A DNA stretch of 64,000 nt, from contig NZ_JAIQLH010000058.1 of assembly GCF_020037025.1 (NCBI RefSeq), positions 1 to 64,000 of the forward strand, in the 5' to 3' direction. Shown piece by piece: positions 25,447-33,311 of the stretch. This DNA comes from Streptomyces huiliensis. GTDB lineage: Bacteria > Actinomycetota > Actinomycetes > Streptomycetales > Streptomycetaceae. A program made the position numbers and the translations under genes. The notes under the pieces are model-generated. The model searched no databases. It had not been told where the DNA came from and worked only from the letters and a program-made list of their open reading frames with translations. How positions within the stretch are numbered: the stretch's first letter is position 1; each line of letters opens with the position of its first letter.

Positions 25447-25731
25447 TCAGCGCTGCGTCGTGCGGTCGGCCGGCTCCTGCACCGGTCGCGAGGTCACGTC
25501 GCCGGGAGCCGCCTTGATCGTACGCGGGGCCGCCGCCTGCTGGTCCGCGGGCTCGGCGGGCGCCGCGGCGTCCTTGCCCTCGGACTTCATCGCCTTGGCC
25601 TCGCTCTTGAGGATGCGGGCGGACTTGCCGAGGGCACGCGCCATGTCGGGGAGCTTCTTGGCACCGAACAGGAGCACGACGACGACGAGAATGAGGATGA
25701 TCTCCGGGGCGCCGATCCGTCCGAACAACAT
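25447..25731 (-). CDS. tatA: Sec-independent protein translocase TatA
   Basis: TatA of 94 residues: one N-terminal helix ([22 protein letters not shown], with the conserved FG hinge), an amphipathic helix to about residue 50, and an acidic/Ala/Pro tail. It oligomerises to make the twin-arginine pore. ATG 25731 has GAGAAGG upstream. The gap to tatC is 66 nt, so they are probably co-transcribed. No TatB is seen here; Streptomyces encode it elsewhere. Confidence 0.95.
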   Translation of the reverse strand: MLFGRIGAPEIILILVVVVLLFGAKKLPDMARALGKSARILKSEAKAMKSEGKDAAAPAEPADQQAAAPRTIKAAPGDVTSRPVQEPADRTTQR

Positions 25732-26033
25732 AAGCGTTTACCTTCTCACCGAAGCGGTTTAGGGGTGTGGAGCTGTGGACCGATAAGACGTTTTGCCCAG
25801 CAGTCGTACGGCAGCGATCGTAACGCGCAAGGATGAACGCCGGGCAATCCCCGCGCGTACTTCCCCGCCGTTCCCCCCGCTGTTCCCGCGTGCGACCCTC
25901 CGCTTCGTCGGCAGGGCCACCCGCACCAGCGTACCGCCAGCGCTTCCGGCACAGGAGACGGCCGTCGGCCCCTTCCGGCCGGGCCGTCCGCGCCGGGCGT
26001 CACGCCCGGCGCACGCCAGGCCGCACGCCGAGC
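25732..26033. other. Intergenic region upstream of tatA, with a hairpin
   Basis: No gene is supported in these 302 nt. The tatA side (25732-25830) is less GC-rich and should hold the tatA promoter on the minus strand. The other end contains the hairpin described at 25990-26012. Confidence 0.55.
25990..26012 (-). terminator. Hairpin after the small membrane protein gene
   Basis: GCGCCGGGCG and its complement (10-bp arms) around TCA. It lies about 22 nt downstream of the small membrane protein gene on the minus strand. Confidence 0.65.
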
Positions 26034-26249
26034 TCACTCCGGGCGTACGCCGTGCGCCACCCGCGCCGCCTCCGAGGCGAGCGGGACGGCGGCCCGCTCC
26101 AGGTCCTCGGTCGCCCGGGCGATCCGGCGGGAGCTCTCCTCCACCTGCCGGGCCAGCCGGCGCACCTGCGCGAGGACGAGCGCGGCGAGCACGCCGAGCA
26201 CGGCGATGCCGCAGAAGGAGAGGGCGACGGCCAGCATGGGGAAGAGCAT
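26034..26249 (-). CDS. Small single-pass membrane protein with coiled-coil tail
   Basis: Protein of 71 residues: a hydrophobic helix (about 3-25, MLFPMLAVALSFCGIAVLGVL) followed by a charged helical segment (QVRRLARQVEESSRRIARATEDLERAA) with coiled-coil spacing. No known function. ATG 26249 puts the helix at the N terminus; the alternative start at 26288 adds 13 basic residues. It lies between the zinc-ribbon gene and tatA on the same strand, so it may belong to the pafBC-tat transcription unit. Confidence 0.65.
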   Translation of the reverse strand: MLFPMLAVALSFCGIAVLGVLAALVLAQVRRLARQVEESSRRIARATEDLERAAVPLASEAARVAHGVRPE

Positions 26250-26321
26250 GGGGACGAACCTACCGAAGGCGGGACGGCGGACCGGCACGGGCCCGGGCCC
26301 AAGACGAGGGGGACGCCCGCG

Positions 26322-26567
26322 TCAGACGCGCGAGTGCAGCCGCAGCGCCCGCACCCCGCCGCCCGTCAGCAGCTGCACGATCCGCTCCCCCGCCGGCTTG
26401 CGGACCGACGCGCCGCAGTCCGGGCAGGTGAAGGAGTAGAACGTGGTGCGCCGGCTCCCGCCGATCGCCAGCCGGATCGCGCCGGCCGCCAGCTCGATGC
26501 TCCGCCGGCAGTCGGGGCAGGCGGCCTTGAAGACCGCGCCCGAGAGGTCCCGCACGGGCCCGCTCAC
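26322..26567 (-). CDS. Small zinc-ribbon protein linked to pafC
   Basis: Protein of 81 residues with two CPDC knuckles (Cys17/Cys20 and Cys48/Cys51), the spacing of a zinc ribbon that may bind nucleic acid or a protein partner. There is no signal peptide. GTG 26567 lies only 5 nt downstream of the pafC stop, so the two are translationally linked. Function is unknown; a role with PafC (WYL transcription factor) or the stress response is suggested only by the linkage. Confidence 0.75.
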   Translation of the reverse strand: MSGPVRDLSGAVFKAACPDCRRSIELAAGAIRLAIGGSRRTTFYSFTCPDCGASVRKPAGERIVQLLTGGGVRALRLHSRV

Positions 26568-26572
26568 CGTCC

Positions 26573-27535
26573 TCACCCGCCGTACGCCGCGAGCGCCTCG
26601 CGCGCCGCGTTCCGCGCGCTCGCGGCCAGCTCCGGGGGCGAGACGATCCGGCCGTCCCGGCCGAGCCGCAGCGCCAGCCGGCGCAGCGAGGCCGGGTCGG
26701 GGGTGCGCAGGGTGATCCGCAGGCCGCCCCCGGGCAGTTCCTCGGCGCTGTCGTGCGGGTAGTACTCGGCCACCCAGCGCCCGCCGGGGCCGACCTCGAC
26801 GACGACCTCGGGGTCCTCGGCCGCGGGCTGCACCAGCCCGGCCGACAGGTCGCGGGGCTCGACCGGCGGCGGGTCGGAGACCTCGTCCAGCAGCCGGATC
26901 TCGGCCACCCGGTCCAGCCGGAAGGTGCGCCGGGCCTCGGAGAGCCGGCACCACGCCTCCATATAGGTGTGGCCGACGGCGAACAGCCGGATCGGGTCGA
27001 CCTCGCGCTCGGTCAGCTCGTCGCGGGCCGGCGAGTAGTAGCGCACCCAGAGCCGGCGGCGTTCGGAGATGGCCCGGTCGACGTCGGCGAAGACGCCGCC
27101 CTCGGACTCGAAGGTCACCGACAGCCGGGAGCTGGCGCCCGCCGTCTCCCCGGCCGCGGCCTCGATCTTAGCGGTGGCGCGCACGAGCGCCTGCCGGTCG
27201 CTCTCGCGCAGCCCGGGCAGCGTGGCCACCGCGCGGGCGGCCACCAGCAGCGCGGTGGCCTCGTCCGCCGCGAGCCGCAGCGGCTCGCCGGTGCTGGTGC
27301 CCGAGGCGTCGGGGTTGTGCCACCAGATGCGGTCGCCGTCGGTGTCGATGTCCAGCAGGTCGCCGCCGCGGAAGCTGGTGCCGCACATCGGCAGCACGTC
27401 GAGGTCGCCGATCAGCTCGTCCTCGGTGATGCCGAAGGCCCGGGCGACGTCGGCGACGCGGGCGCCGGGGCGCTCGCGCAGGTAGGTGACCAGCGACAGC
27501 ATCCGCCGGGTCTGGTCGATGGCGTTTCCGGCCAT
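26573..27535 (-). CDS. pafC: WYL-domain transcriptional regulator PafC
   Basis: WYL protein of 320 residues. An N-terminal helix-turn-helix (about 20-65) is followed by the ligand-sensing WYL domain around residue 160 (RLWVRYYSPARDELTEREVDPIRLF) and a WCX C-terminal domain. With PafB it forms the actinobacterial PafBC regulator, known in mycobacteria to activate DNA-damage genes independently of LexA; the name comes from linkage to pafA. ATG 27535 is the start. Between pafB and pafC lie 143 nt of mainly tandem repeats. Confidence 0.93.
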   Translation of the reverse strand: MAGNAIDQTRRMLSLVTYLRERPGARVADVARAFGITEDELIGDLDVLPMCGTSFRGGDLLDIDTDGDRIWWHNPDASGTSTGEPLRLAADEATALLVAARAVATLPGLRESDRQALVRATAKIEAAAGETAGASSRLSVTFESEGGVFADVDRAISERRRLWVRYYSPARDELTEREVDPIRLFAVGHTYMEAWCRLSEARRTFRLDRVAEIRLLDEVSDPPPVEPRDLSAGLVQPAAEDPEVVVEVGPGGRWVAEYYPHDSAEELPGGGLRITLRTPDPASLRRLALRLGRDGRIVSPPELAASARNAAREALAAYGG

Positions 27536-27569
27536 GGGGGGTCGGTCCGTGCCCTTCTGCTCGAAACTG

Positions 27570-27637
27570 CTCGAAGTCCGCTGATCGCTCGACGTCCGCC
27601 GGTCACTCGACGTCCGCCGGTCACTCGACGTCCGGTG
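27570..27637. repeat. 18-bp tandem repeat between pafB and pafC
   Basis: CTCGACGTCCGCCGGTCA occurs at 27588-27605 and 27606-27623. A diverged copy (CTCGAAGTCCGCTGATCG, 27570-27587) precedes, and a partial (CTCGACGTCCGGTG) follows. Confidence 0.88.
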
Positions 27638-27678
27638 GGTCCGCCGCGGCCGCTCGTGAGGAACGCCGCGGCGGCCCG

Positions 27679-28725
27679 TCAGCCCTCCGCCACGGCCCGC
27701 AGCCGGTCGAGGACGTCGACCCGGAGGTCGTCCGGTTTCAGCACCACGACGTCCGGGCCGAACTCCACCAGCCAGGCGTCCAGCCCGTGCCCGTACGGGA
27801 TCTCCAGTTCGTCCCAGCCGTCGCCCAGGTCACGGTGGGCGAGGGCCTTGGCGCGCAGCGGATAGCCGTGCCCCGCCCGGACCTTGATCAGCGCGGTGCC
27901 GGTGGCCGTCTCGCCGGCCCAGGTCTCCACGGTCTCCCGGACGGTGACGTGGTCCGGGACCGGCGCGGTGAAGGGCAGGGCGCGCGAGCGGACGCGGCCG
28001 GTGATGCGGGAGAGGCGGAAGACGCGCTCCGCCTCGCGGTCGCGGTCCCAGCCCGCCAGGTACCAGTGCCCGCGCCAGCACTCCAGCGTCCACGGCTCGA
28101 CGTGCCGCGGCTCGGGGCGGGCGGCGTTGGCCTTGCGGTAGTCGAAGACGACGGTCCTGCGGTCGCGCGCCGCCAGCATCAGCGGCTCGAACGCCGCCTC
28201 GTGCACGGGGATCCGCGTCTCCAGGGCACCGCCCTCGTACCCGTCCTCCGCCAGCGGCATCCCGGCCGCGCGCAGCTTCTGCAGCGCGCCGCTGGCGGCC
28301 GACGCCAGCCGCGCCTGCTGCCAGACCTTGGCGGCGAGGCCGAGCGCCGCGGACTCCTCGACGTCGAGGGTGATCGGGGGGAGGCGGTTGCTGTCCCGGC
28401 GGGCGAGGTAGCCGGTCTCGCCGTCGACGCCCTCGACCGTCTCGATGATCAGGCCGAGCTCGCGGAGGTCCTCCTTGTCCCGCTCGAACATGCGGTTGAA
28501 GGCGTCGTCGCTGCCGGTGCCGGCACCGCGGGGGGACGCGCCGGACGCCGAGGCCGTACCACCGTCCGGCGCGACGTCCGCCCCGGACGCCACGTCGTTC
28601 CCCGGGCCGAAGGCTTCCAGGTACGCCTCGATCGAGCCCCGCAGCTCCCGCTTGCTGAGCGGACGACGCGTCCCCAGCAGGCACAGCGCCAGATTCATCA
28701 GCCGCTCGGCCTTGGCAATCGCCAT
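27679..28725 (-). CDS. pafB: WYL-domain transcriptional regulator PafB
   Basis: WYL protein of 348 residues, partner of PafC. The helix-turn-helix region (AERLMNLALCLLGTRRPLSKRELRGSI) is interrupted by a low-complexity insert of about 30 residues (DVASGADVAPDGGTASASG) before the second helix part (AFNRMFERDKEDLRELG). The WYL domain core DRRTVVFDYRKANAARPEPRHVEPW is at about 192-216. ATG 28725 has AGAGGG upstream. The two WYL genes and the linked FKBP, Tat and HelY genes form the conserved pafBC neighbourhood. Confidence 0.93.
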   Translation of the reverse strand: MAIAKAERLMNLALCLLGTRRPLSKRELRGSIEAYLEAFGPGNDVASGADVAPDGGTASASGASPRGAGTGSDDAFNRMFERDKEDLRELGLIIETVEGVDGETGYLARRDSNRLPPITLDVEESAALGLAAKVWQQARLASAASGALQKLRAAGMPLAEDGYEGGALETRIPVHEAAFEPLMLAARDRRTVVFDYRKANAARPEPRHVEPWTLECWRGHWYLAGWDRDREAERVFRLSRITGRVRSRALPFTAPVPDHVTVRETVETWAGETATGTALIKVRAGHGYPLRAKALAHRDLGDGWDELEIPYGHGLDAWLVEFGPDVVVLKPDDLRVDVLDRLRAVAEG

Positions 28726-28797
28726 CGACGCCCTCTCGCCCTCTTCTCAAGTTCTTTCAACCGATGACCGTACCGCTCACCGCGCACCCGGCAAAAG

Positions 28798-28830
28798 CCG
28801 AGGGCCCGCGCACAAGGCACGGGCCCTCGG
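28798..28830 (-). terminator. Terminator of the cytosolic FKBP gene
   Basis: 11-bp arms (CCGAGGGCCCG and its complement) around an 11-nt loop, 22 nt beyond the FKBP stop on the minus strand, so it separates the FKBP transcript from pafB. Confidence 0.8.
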
Positions 28831-28851
28831 TCGGAGCCGTTCGGCGTCCGG

Positions 28852-29226
28852 TCAGACGGCGATCAGGTCGCAGACGAAGATCAGCGCCTCGCCCGGGGCG
28901 ATCACACCGCCGCCCGCGCCGCGCTCGCCGTAGGCGAGGTGGGCGGGGATGGTCAGCCGGCGGCGGCCGCCGACCTTCATGCCCTGGATGCCCTTGTCCC
29001 AGCCCTGGATGACCTGGCCGGCGCCCAGCTGGAACTCCAGCGGCTTGCCCCGGTTCCAGCTCGCGTCGAACTCCTCGCCGGTGGAGTAGGCGACGCCCAC
29101 GTAGTGGACCTTGACGAAGTCGCCGATCTTGGCCACCGCGCCGTCGCCCTCCCAGATCTCGACGATCTCCAGGTCGGACGGGACCGGACCCTCGGGGAAG
29201 TCGATCTCCGGCTTGTCGATGTTCAC
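28852..29226 (-). CDS. FKBP-type peptidyl-prolyl cis-trans isomerase (cytosolic)
   Basis: Small FKBP of 124 residues. The pattern VHYVGVAYSTGEEFDASWNRGKPLEFQLGAG then VIQGWDKGIQGMKVGGRRRLTIPAHLAYG is the complete FKBP fold with active-site residues Tyr, Phe and Asp of the usual positions. No signal peptide. GTG 29226 has GGAG at 8 nt. It catalyses proline isomerisation in protein folding. Adjacent to a lipoprotein FKBP, so the cell has an inside/outside pair. Confidence 0.93.
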   Translation of the reverse strand: MNIDKPEIDFPEGPVPSDLEIVEIWEGDGAVAKIGDFVKVHYVGVAYSTGEEFDASWNRGKPLEFQLGAGQVIQGWDKGIQGMKVGGRRRLTIPAHLAYGERGAGGGVIAPGEALIFVCDLIAV

Positions 29227-29309
29227 GTAAGTGCTCCTACGAACGGATTCTTCGGACAACCGTGCAAGTTTCGCAGATGAGCGGTCCGAACTCGTCCTCG
29301 ATGGGCCGG

Positions 29310-30398
29310 TCAGACCTTGCCCACGATGTCCACGACGAAGACCAGCGGCGCGTCGGCGGGGATGCCGCTGCCCGGCGGCGGGCTGCTGCCGTACGCCTGC
29401 TCGGCCGGGAGCACCAGCAGCACCCTGTCCCCCACGTGCTTGCCGACCAGGCCCTTGTCCCAGCCGGAGACGACCGAGGCGGTGCCGATCTGGAAGGCGG
29501 TGGCGCCGCCGTGGTCCCAGGACGAGTCGAACTTCTTGCCGCCGTCCCACAGCACACCGGTGTACTGGGCGACCAGGCCGTCACCGGCCTTGACCTCCGG
29601 GCCGTCACCCTTGATCAGCACCTGCTCCTTGAGCTCCTTGGGCGCCTTCTCCCCCTTGGGGATCGTGATCTCGGCGGCCTTCCCGGACTCGGCCTTCACC
29701 TCGGGCAGGCCCGGCTCGGACTTCGCCTGGTCGCCCTTGGCCTCCGCCTTGGCGTCCACCGTGCCGGTGCCCACGACGTCGAGGACCCAGACCAGCGTCT
29801 GGTCCGCGTTCTGCTGGACCTTGTCGCCGTACATCGACTTCAGCGTGCCCTCGGCCCACACCCGGGTGCCGACCTTGCGGCCCACCAGCGCGTCGGCGAC
29901 GGCGTCGGGCACCTGGCCGCCGCCCTCGCCGCCGCCCACCCGCTGCACCAGCTCGCGGCGCGGACCCTTGGTGTCCTGCCCCGGCTCGGGGTACCAGGTG
30001 CCCTTCGGGGTGGTGCCCTCCTGGGTCGACTGCACCGCGTACGCGAGGCGGGCGAACGCGCCCTTCTCCACCGTGGCGCCCTTGCCCTCGGTGATCGTGG
30101 TGATCCGCACCTTGTCGGGGCCCTTGGCGTCCTTCGGCGCGGTGATCTTCGGCTGCTCGCCGAAGGCGCCCGCCACCTTGATGTTCGAGCCGCCCTGGGC
30201 GGACCCGGAACTCTCCGCGGACTTGGAGCTGTCGGCGGACTTCTTGCCGCCGTCGTCGTCCGAGCCGCAGCCCGCGGCGGTCAGCAGCAGGACGGGCACG
30301 GCCAGCGCGGCGGCCAGACGGCGGGACGGGCGGGTGCCGCTCGCGGTCCTGGCGAGGCGACGGGAATGCGGGGTTCGTCCCGCGGTGAATCGCAGCAT
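29310..30398 (-). CDS. Lipoprotein with FKBP-type isomerase domains
   Basis: Protein of 362 residues. The N terminus is basic and hydrophobic, ending in lipobox LTAAGC, so it is anchored outside the membrane. A Ser/Lys/Asp-rich linker follows, then a degenerate FKBP-like repeat (about 120-200), then a complete one (about 245-362) with VAQYTGVLWDGGKKFDSSWDHGG and VVSGWDKGLVGKHVGDRVLLVLPAEQAYG. The intact second domain should be active on exported proteins. ATG 30398 is chosen over a longer frame upstream that lacks a ribosome site. Confidence 0.88.
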   Translation of the reverse strand: MLRFTAGRTPHSRRLARTASGTRPSRRLAAALAVPVLLLTAAGCGSDDDGGKKSADSSKSAESSGSAQGGSNIKVAGAFGEQPKITAPKDAKGPDKVRITTITEGKGATVEKGAFARLAYAVQSTQEGTTPKGTWYPEPGQDTKGPRRELVQRVGGGEGGGQVPDAVADALVGRKVGTRVWAEGTLKSMYGDKVQQNADQTLVWVLDVVGTGTVDAKAEAKGDQAKSEPGLPEVKAESGKAAEITIPKGEKAPKELKEQVLIKGDGPEVKAGDGLVAQYTGVLWDGGKKFDSSWDHGGATAFQIGTASVVSGWDKGLVGKHVGDRVLLVLPAEQAYGSSPPPGSGIPADAPLVFVVDIVGKV

Positions 30399-30482
30399 CG
30401 GTCCAACTCGGGCTAGGGGGTGGCTGAACAGTGCCCGCCACTCTACGTCCTGAGTCCCGCCCGATACCCCCGTCCGACACGG

Positions 30483-30514
30483 CGGTGCGCCGGGCCGAGG
30501 GGCCCGGCGCACCG
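30483..30514 (-). terminator. Terminator of pafA
   Basis: 14-bp arms (CGGTGCGCCGGGCC and its complement) around GAGG, 78 nt after the pafA stop on the minus strand and before the FKBP lipoprotein gene. Confidence 0.78.
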
Positions 30515-30591
30515 ATGTCGCATTCCCATACCCGAATGCGTGCTTTTCAGCCGTGCGGATCAGCCGTGCGAACCGCAGGCCGCGCGTCCGC

Positions 30592-31953
30592 TCACATTCC
30601 GGCAATCAGCTTTTCCACCCGGTCGTCCACCGACCGGAAAGGGTCCTTGCACAACACGGTGCGCTGTGCCTGGTCGTTGAGCTTGAGATGGACCCAGTCG
30701 ACGGTGAAGTCCCGGCGCTGTTCCTGCGCGCGGCGGATGAAATCGCCGCGGAGCCGGGCGCGAGTGGTCTGCGGTGGTACCGACTTGCCCTCGAAGATCT
30801 TGAGGTCGTTGCACACCCGGGCGGCCTGGCCGCGCCGCTCCAGCAGGTAGTACAGCCCCCGGCGGCGGTGGATGTCGTGGTAGGCGAGGTCTATCTGGGC
30901 CACCCTCGGGTGGGACATGCTGATGTTGTTCTTCGCCCGGTACCGCTCGATGAGCTGGTACTTCATCACCCAGTCGATCTCGGTGGAGATGCGGTCCAGG
31001 TCCTCGTCCCGGACGGCCTCCAGGGCCCGGCCCCAAAGCTCCAGCACCCGCTCGACGGTGCCCGTGCGGATGCCGCGCCGCTCGCAGAAGTCCACGGCCT
31101 TCTCGTAGTACTCCTGCTGGACCTCCAGCGCGGACGCCTCGCGGCCGCTGGCCAGCCGCACCTTGCGGCGGCCCGTGATGTCGTGGCTGACCTCGCGGAT
31201 GGCCCGGATGGGGTTCTCCAGGGTGAGGTCGCGCATCACCGTGCCGGCCTCGATCATGCGGAGCACAAGGTCGGTGGCCCCGACCTTGAGGAGCATCGTG
31301 GTCTCCGACATGTTGGAGTCGCCGACGATGACGTGCAGCCTGCGGTAGCGCTCGGCGTCGGCGTGCGGCTCGTCCCGGGTGTTGATGATCGGGCGGGAGC
31401 GGGTGGTGGCGGAGCTGACGCCCTCCCAGATGTGCTCCGCGCGCTGGCTGACGCAGTAGACCGCGCCGCGCGGCGTCTGGAGGACCTTCCCGGCCCCGCA
31501 GATCAGCTGACGGGTCACCAGGAAGGGGATGAGGATGTCCGCCAGGCGGGAGAACTCCCCGTGTCTGGCCACGAGGTAGTTCTCGTGGCAGCCGTAGGAG
31601 TTCCCCGCCGAGTCGGTGTTGTTCTTGAAGAGGTAGACGTCGCCCGCGATGCCCTCCTCGTGCAGGCGGCGTTCGGCGTCGACGAGCAGGCCCTCGAGAA
31701 TGCGCTCGCCCGCCTTGTCGTGGGTGACCAGTTCGATCACGTTGTCGCACTCCGGTGTCGCGTATTCCGGGTGCGAGCCCACATCTAGGTAGAGACGGGC
31801 GCCGTTGCGCAGGAAGACGTTGCTGCTGCGGCCCCAGGAAACGACACGGCGGAAGAGGTACCGCGCCACTTCGTCAGGCGACAGTCGGCGCTGTCCCCTG
31901 AACGTGCACGTGACGCCGTACTCGTTCTCCAGCCCGAAAATGCGGCGGTCCAT
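30592..31953 (-). CDS. pafA: Pup-protein ligase PafA
   Basis: Ligase of 453 residues, glutamine-synthetase-like fold. It attaches the C-terminal Glu of activated Pup to lysine side chains of target proteins. The N-terminal ENEYG motif (ATP/Mg site) and the conserved block [34 protein letters not shown] are as in known PafA proteins. ATG 31953 is used. It is 9 nt downstream of the MFS gene and probably co-transcribed with it. Dop (36.9 kb) is the related deamidase. Confidence 0.97.
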   Translation of the reverse strand: MDRRIFGLENEYGVTCTFRGQRRLSPDEVARYLFRRVVSWGRSSNVFLRNGARLYLDVGSHPEYATPECDNVIELVTHDKAGERILEGLLVDAERRLHEEGIAGDVYLFKNNTDSAGNSYGCHENYLVARHGEFSRLADILIPFLVTRQLICGAGKVLQTPRGAVYCVSQRAEHIWEGVSSATTRSRPIINTRDEPHADAERYRRLHVIVGDSNMSETTMLLKVGATDLVLRMIEAGTVMRDLTLENPIRAIREVSHDITGRRKVRLASGREASALEVQQEYYEKAVDFCERRGIRTGTVERVLELWGRALEAVRDEDLDRISTEIDWVMKYQLIERYRAKNNISMSHPRVAQIDLAYHDIHRRRGLYYLLERRGQAARVCNDLKIFEGKSVPPQTTRARLRGDFIRRAQEQRRDFTVDWVHLKLNDQAQRTVLCKDPFRSVDDRVEKLIAGM

Positions 31954-31962
31954 GCCTGAACA

Positions 31963-33225
31963 CTACGCCTGATGCCCTGCGCTGAAACCGGGTTCGACGG
32001 CACCGTTCCGATCTGTTTCCGAACGCGCGACGACGGGCGACGCCTTCTCGGGAGCGGTCAGCGCCTTGCGCGCCGCCAGCAGGACGAGCGCGGCGGCGAT
32101 CCCGCCGCCCGCCGCGACCGCGAACCCGGCCCGGGCTCCGCCCGACTGCACGGCCGGGCCGACGATCGCGGTGCCGATGGAGGCACCGACGCCGAACGAG
32201 GTGACCAGCCAGGAGAACGCCTCGGTGGCCGTACCGGCCGGCGCGTGCCGGTCGACGACGACGAAGGCGCAGGCGAGCGCGGGCGCCAGGAAGACACCGG
32301 CGATGCCCGACAGCACGATCATCGGGACCAGGCCGGGGACGAGCAGCAGCGGCACGTAGCAGACGGCGAGCGCGGCGATGATCACCCGCAGCCGCCCCTC
32401 CGGCGCGCCGGCCCACTGCCGGCCGCCGTAGACGACACCGCCGACCAGGGCGCCGGCGCTGAGCGCGGACAACAGGTAGCTGGAGATCATCTCGTTGCCG
32501 TGCGCGTCGGCGTAGGCGACGGAGGCGACGGCGATGGAGCCCAGCGCCGAGCCGACGAAGAAGAAGGTGCCCAGGACGACCAGCAGGCCGCGGGAGCGCA
32601 GGGCGCCGAGCCAGTGGGCCTCGCGCGGCTCGCTGCGCCACTTCCGCGAGGGCGGCGAGCTGACCACGGCGAGCGCGCCGAGCACGCCCAGGGCATTGAT
32701 CACCAGCAGCGCGGCGGCCTCGGACCACTCGCGGACGAACAGCATCACGATCAGCGGGCCGACCGCGTACATGACCTCCTGGGCCACGGCGTCCAGGGCG
32801 TAGGCCGCGTGGATGCGGTCCTCGCGCTCCAGGACGGACGGCCACAGCGCCCGCAGGCCGCCCTCCAGGGGCGGGGTGAAGAAGCCGGCGACGACCATGG
32901 CCGCGTAGGCGACGGGCAGCGGCTCCAGGCCGACGACGGCGAAGAGGACCATGCCCAGCGCGGACAGCAGGGCCGCGGGCAGCATCACGCGCGGCTGGCC
33001 GTAGAGGTCGACGGCGCGGCCGAGCAGCGGCTGGCCGATCGCGTTGGCCACGCCGTAGGCGGCGGAGAGGGCGCCGGCGAGGATGTAGCTGCCGCCCTCG
33101 GCGCGGGCGAAGAGGACGACCGCCAGCGCGGCGGTGGCGGTGGGCAGCCGGCCCACCAGGGTGCCGACCAGCAACCGTGCGGCGTACCGCGTCCTGAGCA
33201 TCTCGCCGTAGCCCGCCGCCATCAT
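31963..33225 (-). CDS. MFS transporter (drug exporter-like)
   Basis: Major facilitator of 420 residues with about twelve membrane helices. The loop GRLPTATAALAVVLFARAEGGSY and the sequence AAYGVANAIGQPLLGRAVDLYGQPRV (motif A) are typical. ATG 33225 has AGAGGCAG upstream. It is divergent from a LacI-family regulator across a perfect 28-bp operator-like palindrome and is 9 nt upstream of pafA, so its promoter probably also reads into pafA. Substrate unknown. Confidence 0.88.
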   Translation of the reverse strand: MMAAGYGEMLRTRYAARLLVGTLVGRLPTATAALAVVLFARAEGGSYILAGALSAAYGVANAIGQPLLGRAVDLYGQPRVMLPAALLSALGMVLFAVVGLEPLPVAYAAMVVAGFFTPPLEGGLRALWPSVLEREDRIHAAYALDAVAQEVMYAVGPLIVMLFVREWSEAAALLVINALGVLGALAVVSSPPSRKWRSEPREAHWLGALRSRGLLVVLGTFFFVGSALGSIAVASVAYADAHGNEMISSYLLSALSAGALVGGVVYGGRQWAGAPEGRLRVIIAALAVCYVPLLLVPGLVPMIVLSGIAGVFLAPALACAFVVVDRHAPAGTATEAFSWLVTSFGVGASIGTAIVGPAVQSGGARAGFAVAAGGGIAAALVLLAARKALTAPEKASPVVARSETDRNGAVEPGFSAGHQA

Positions 33226-33256
33226 CTGCCTCTCTCGACCGACCCAGGGTCGGTTT

Positions 33257-33284
33257 TACGTATAACGTTGACGCGTTATACGTA
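33257..33284. promoter_or_regulatory. Large LacI-type operator palindrome
   Basis: Perfect 11-bp inverted repeat: TACGTATAACG at 33257-33267 and its complement CGTTATACGTA at 33274-33284, with spacer TTGACG. It lies in the divergent gap between the MFS gene (and so pafA) and the LacI regulator gene. It is AT-rich for this genome. Confidence 0.8.
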
Positions 33285-33311
33285 CCATGTCGGCAGCTCA
33301 CGGGTCCACCC

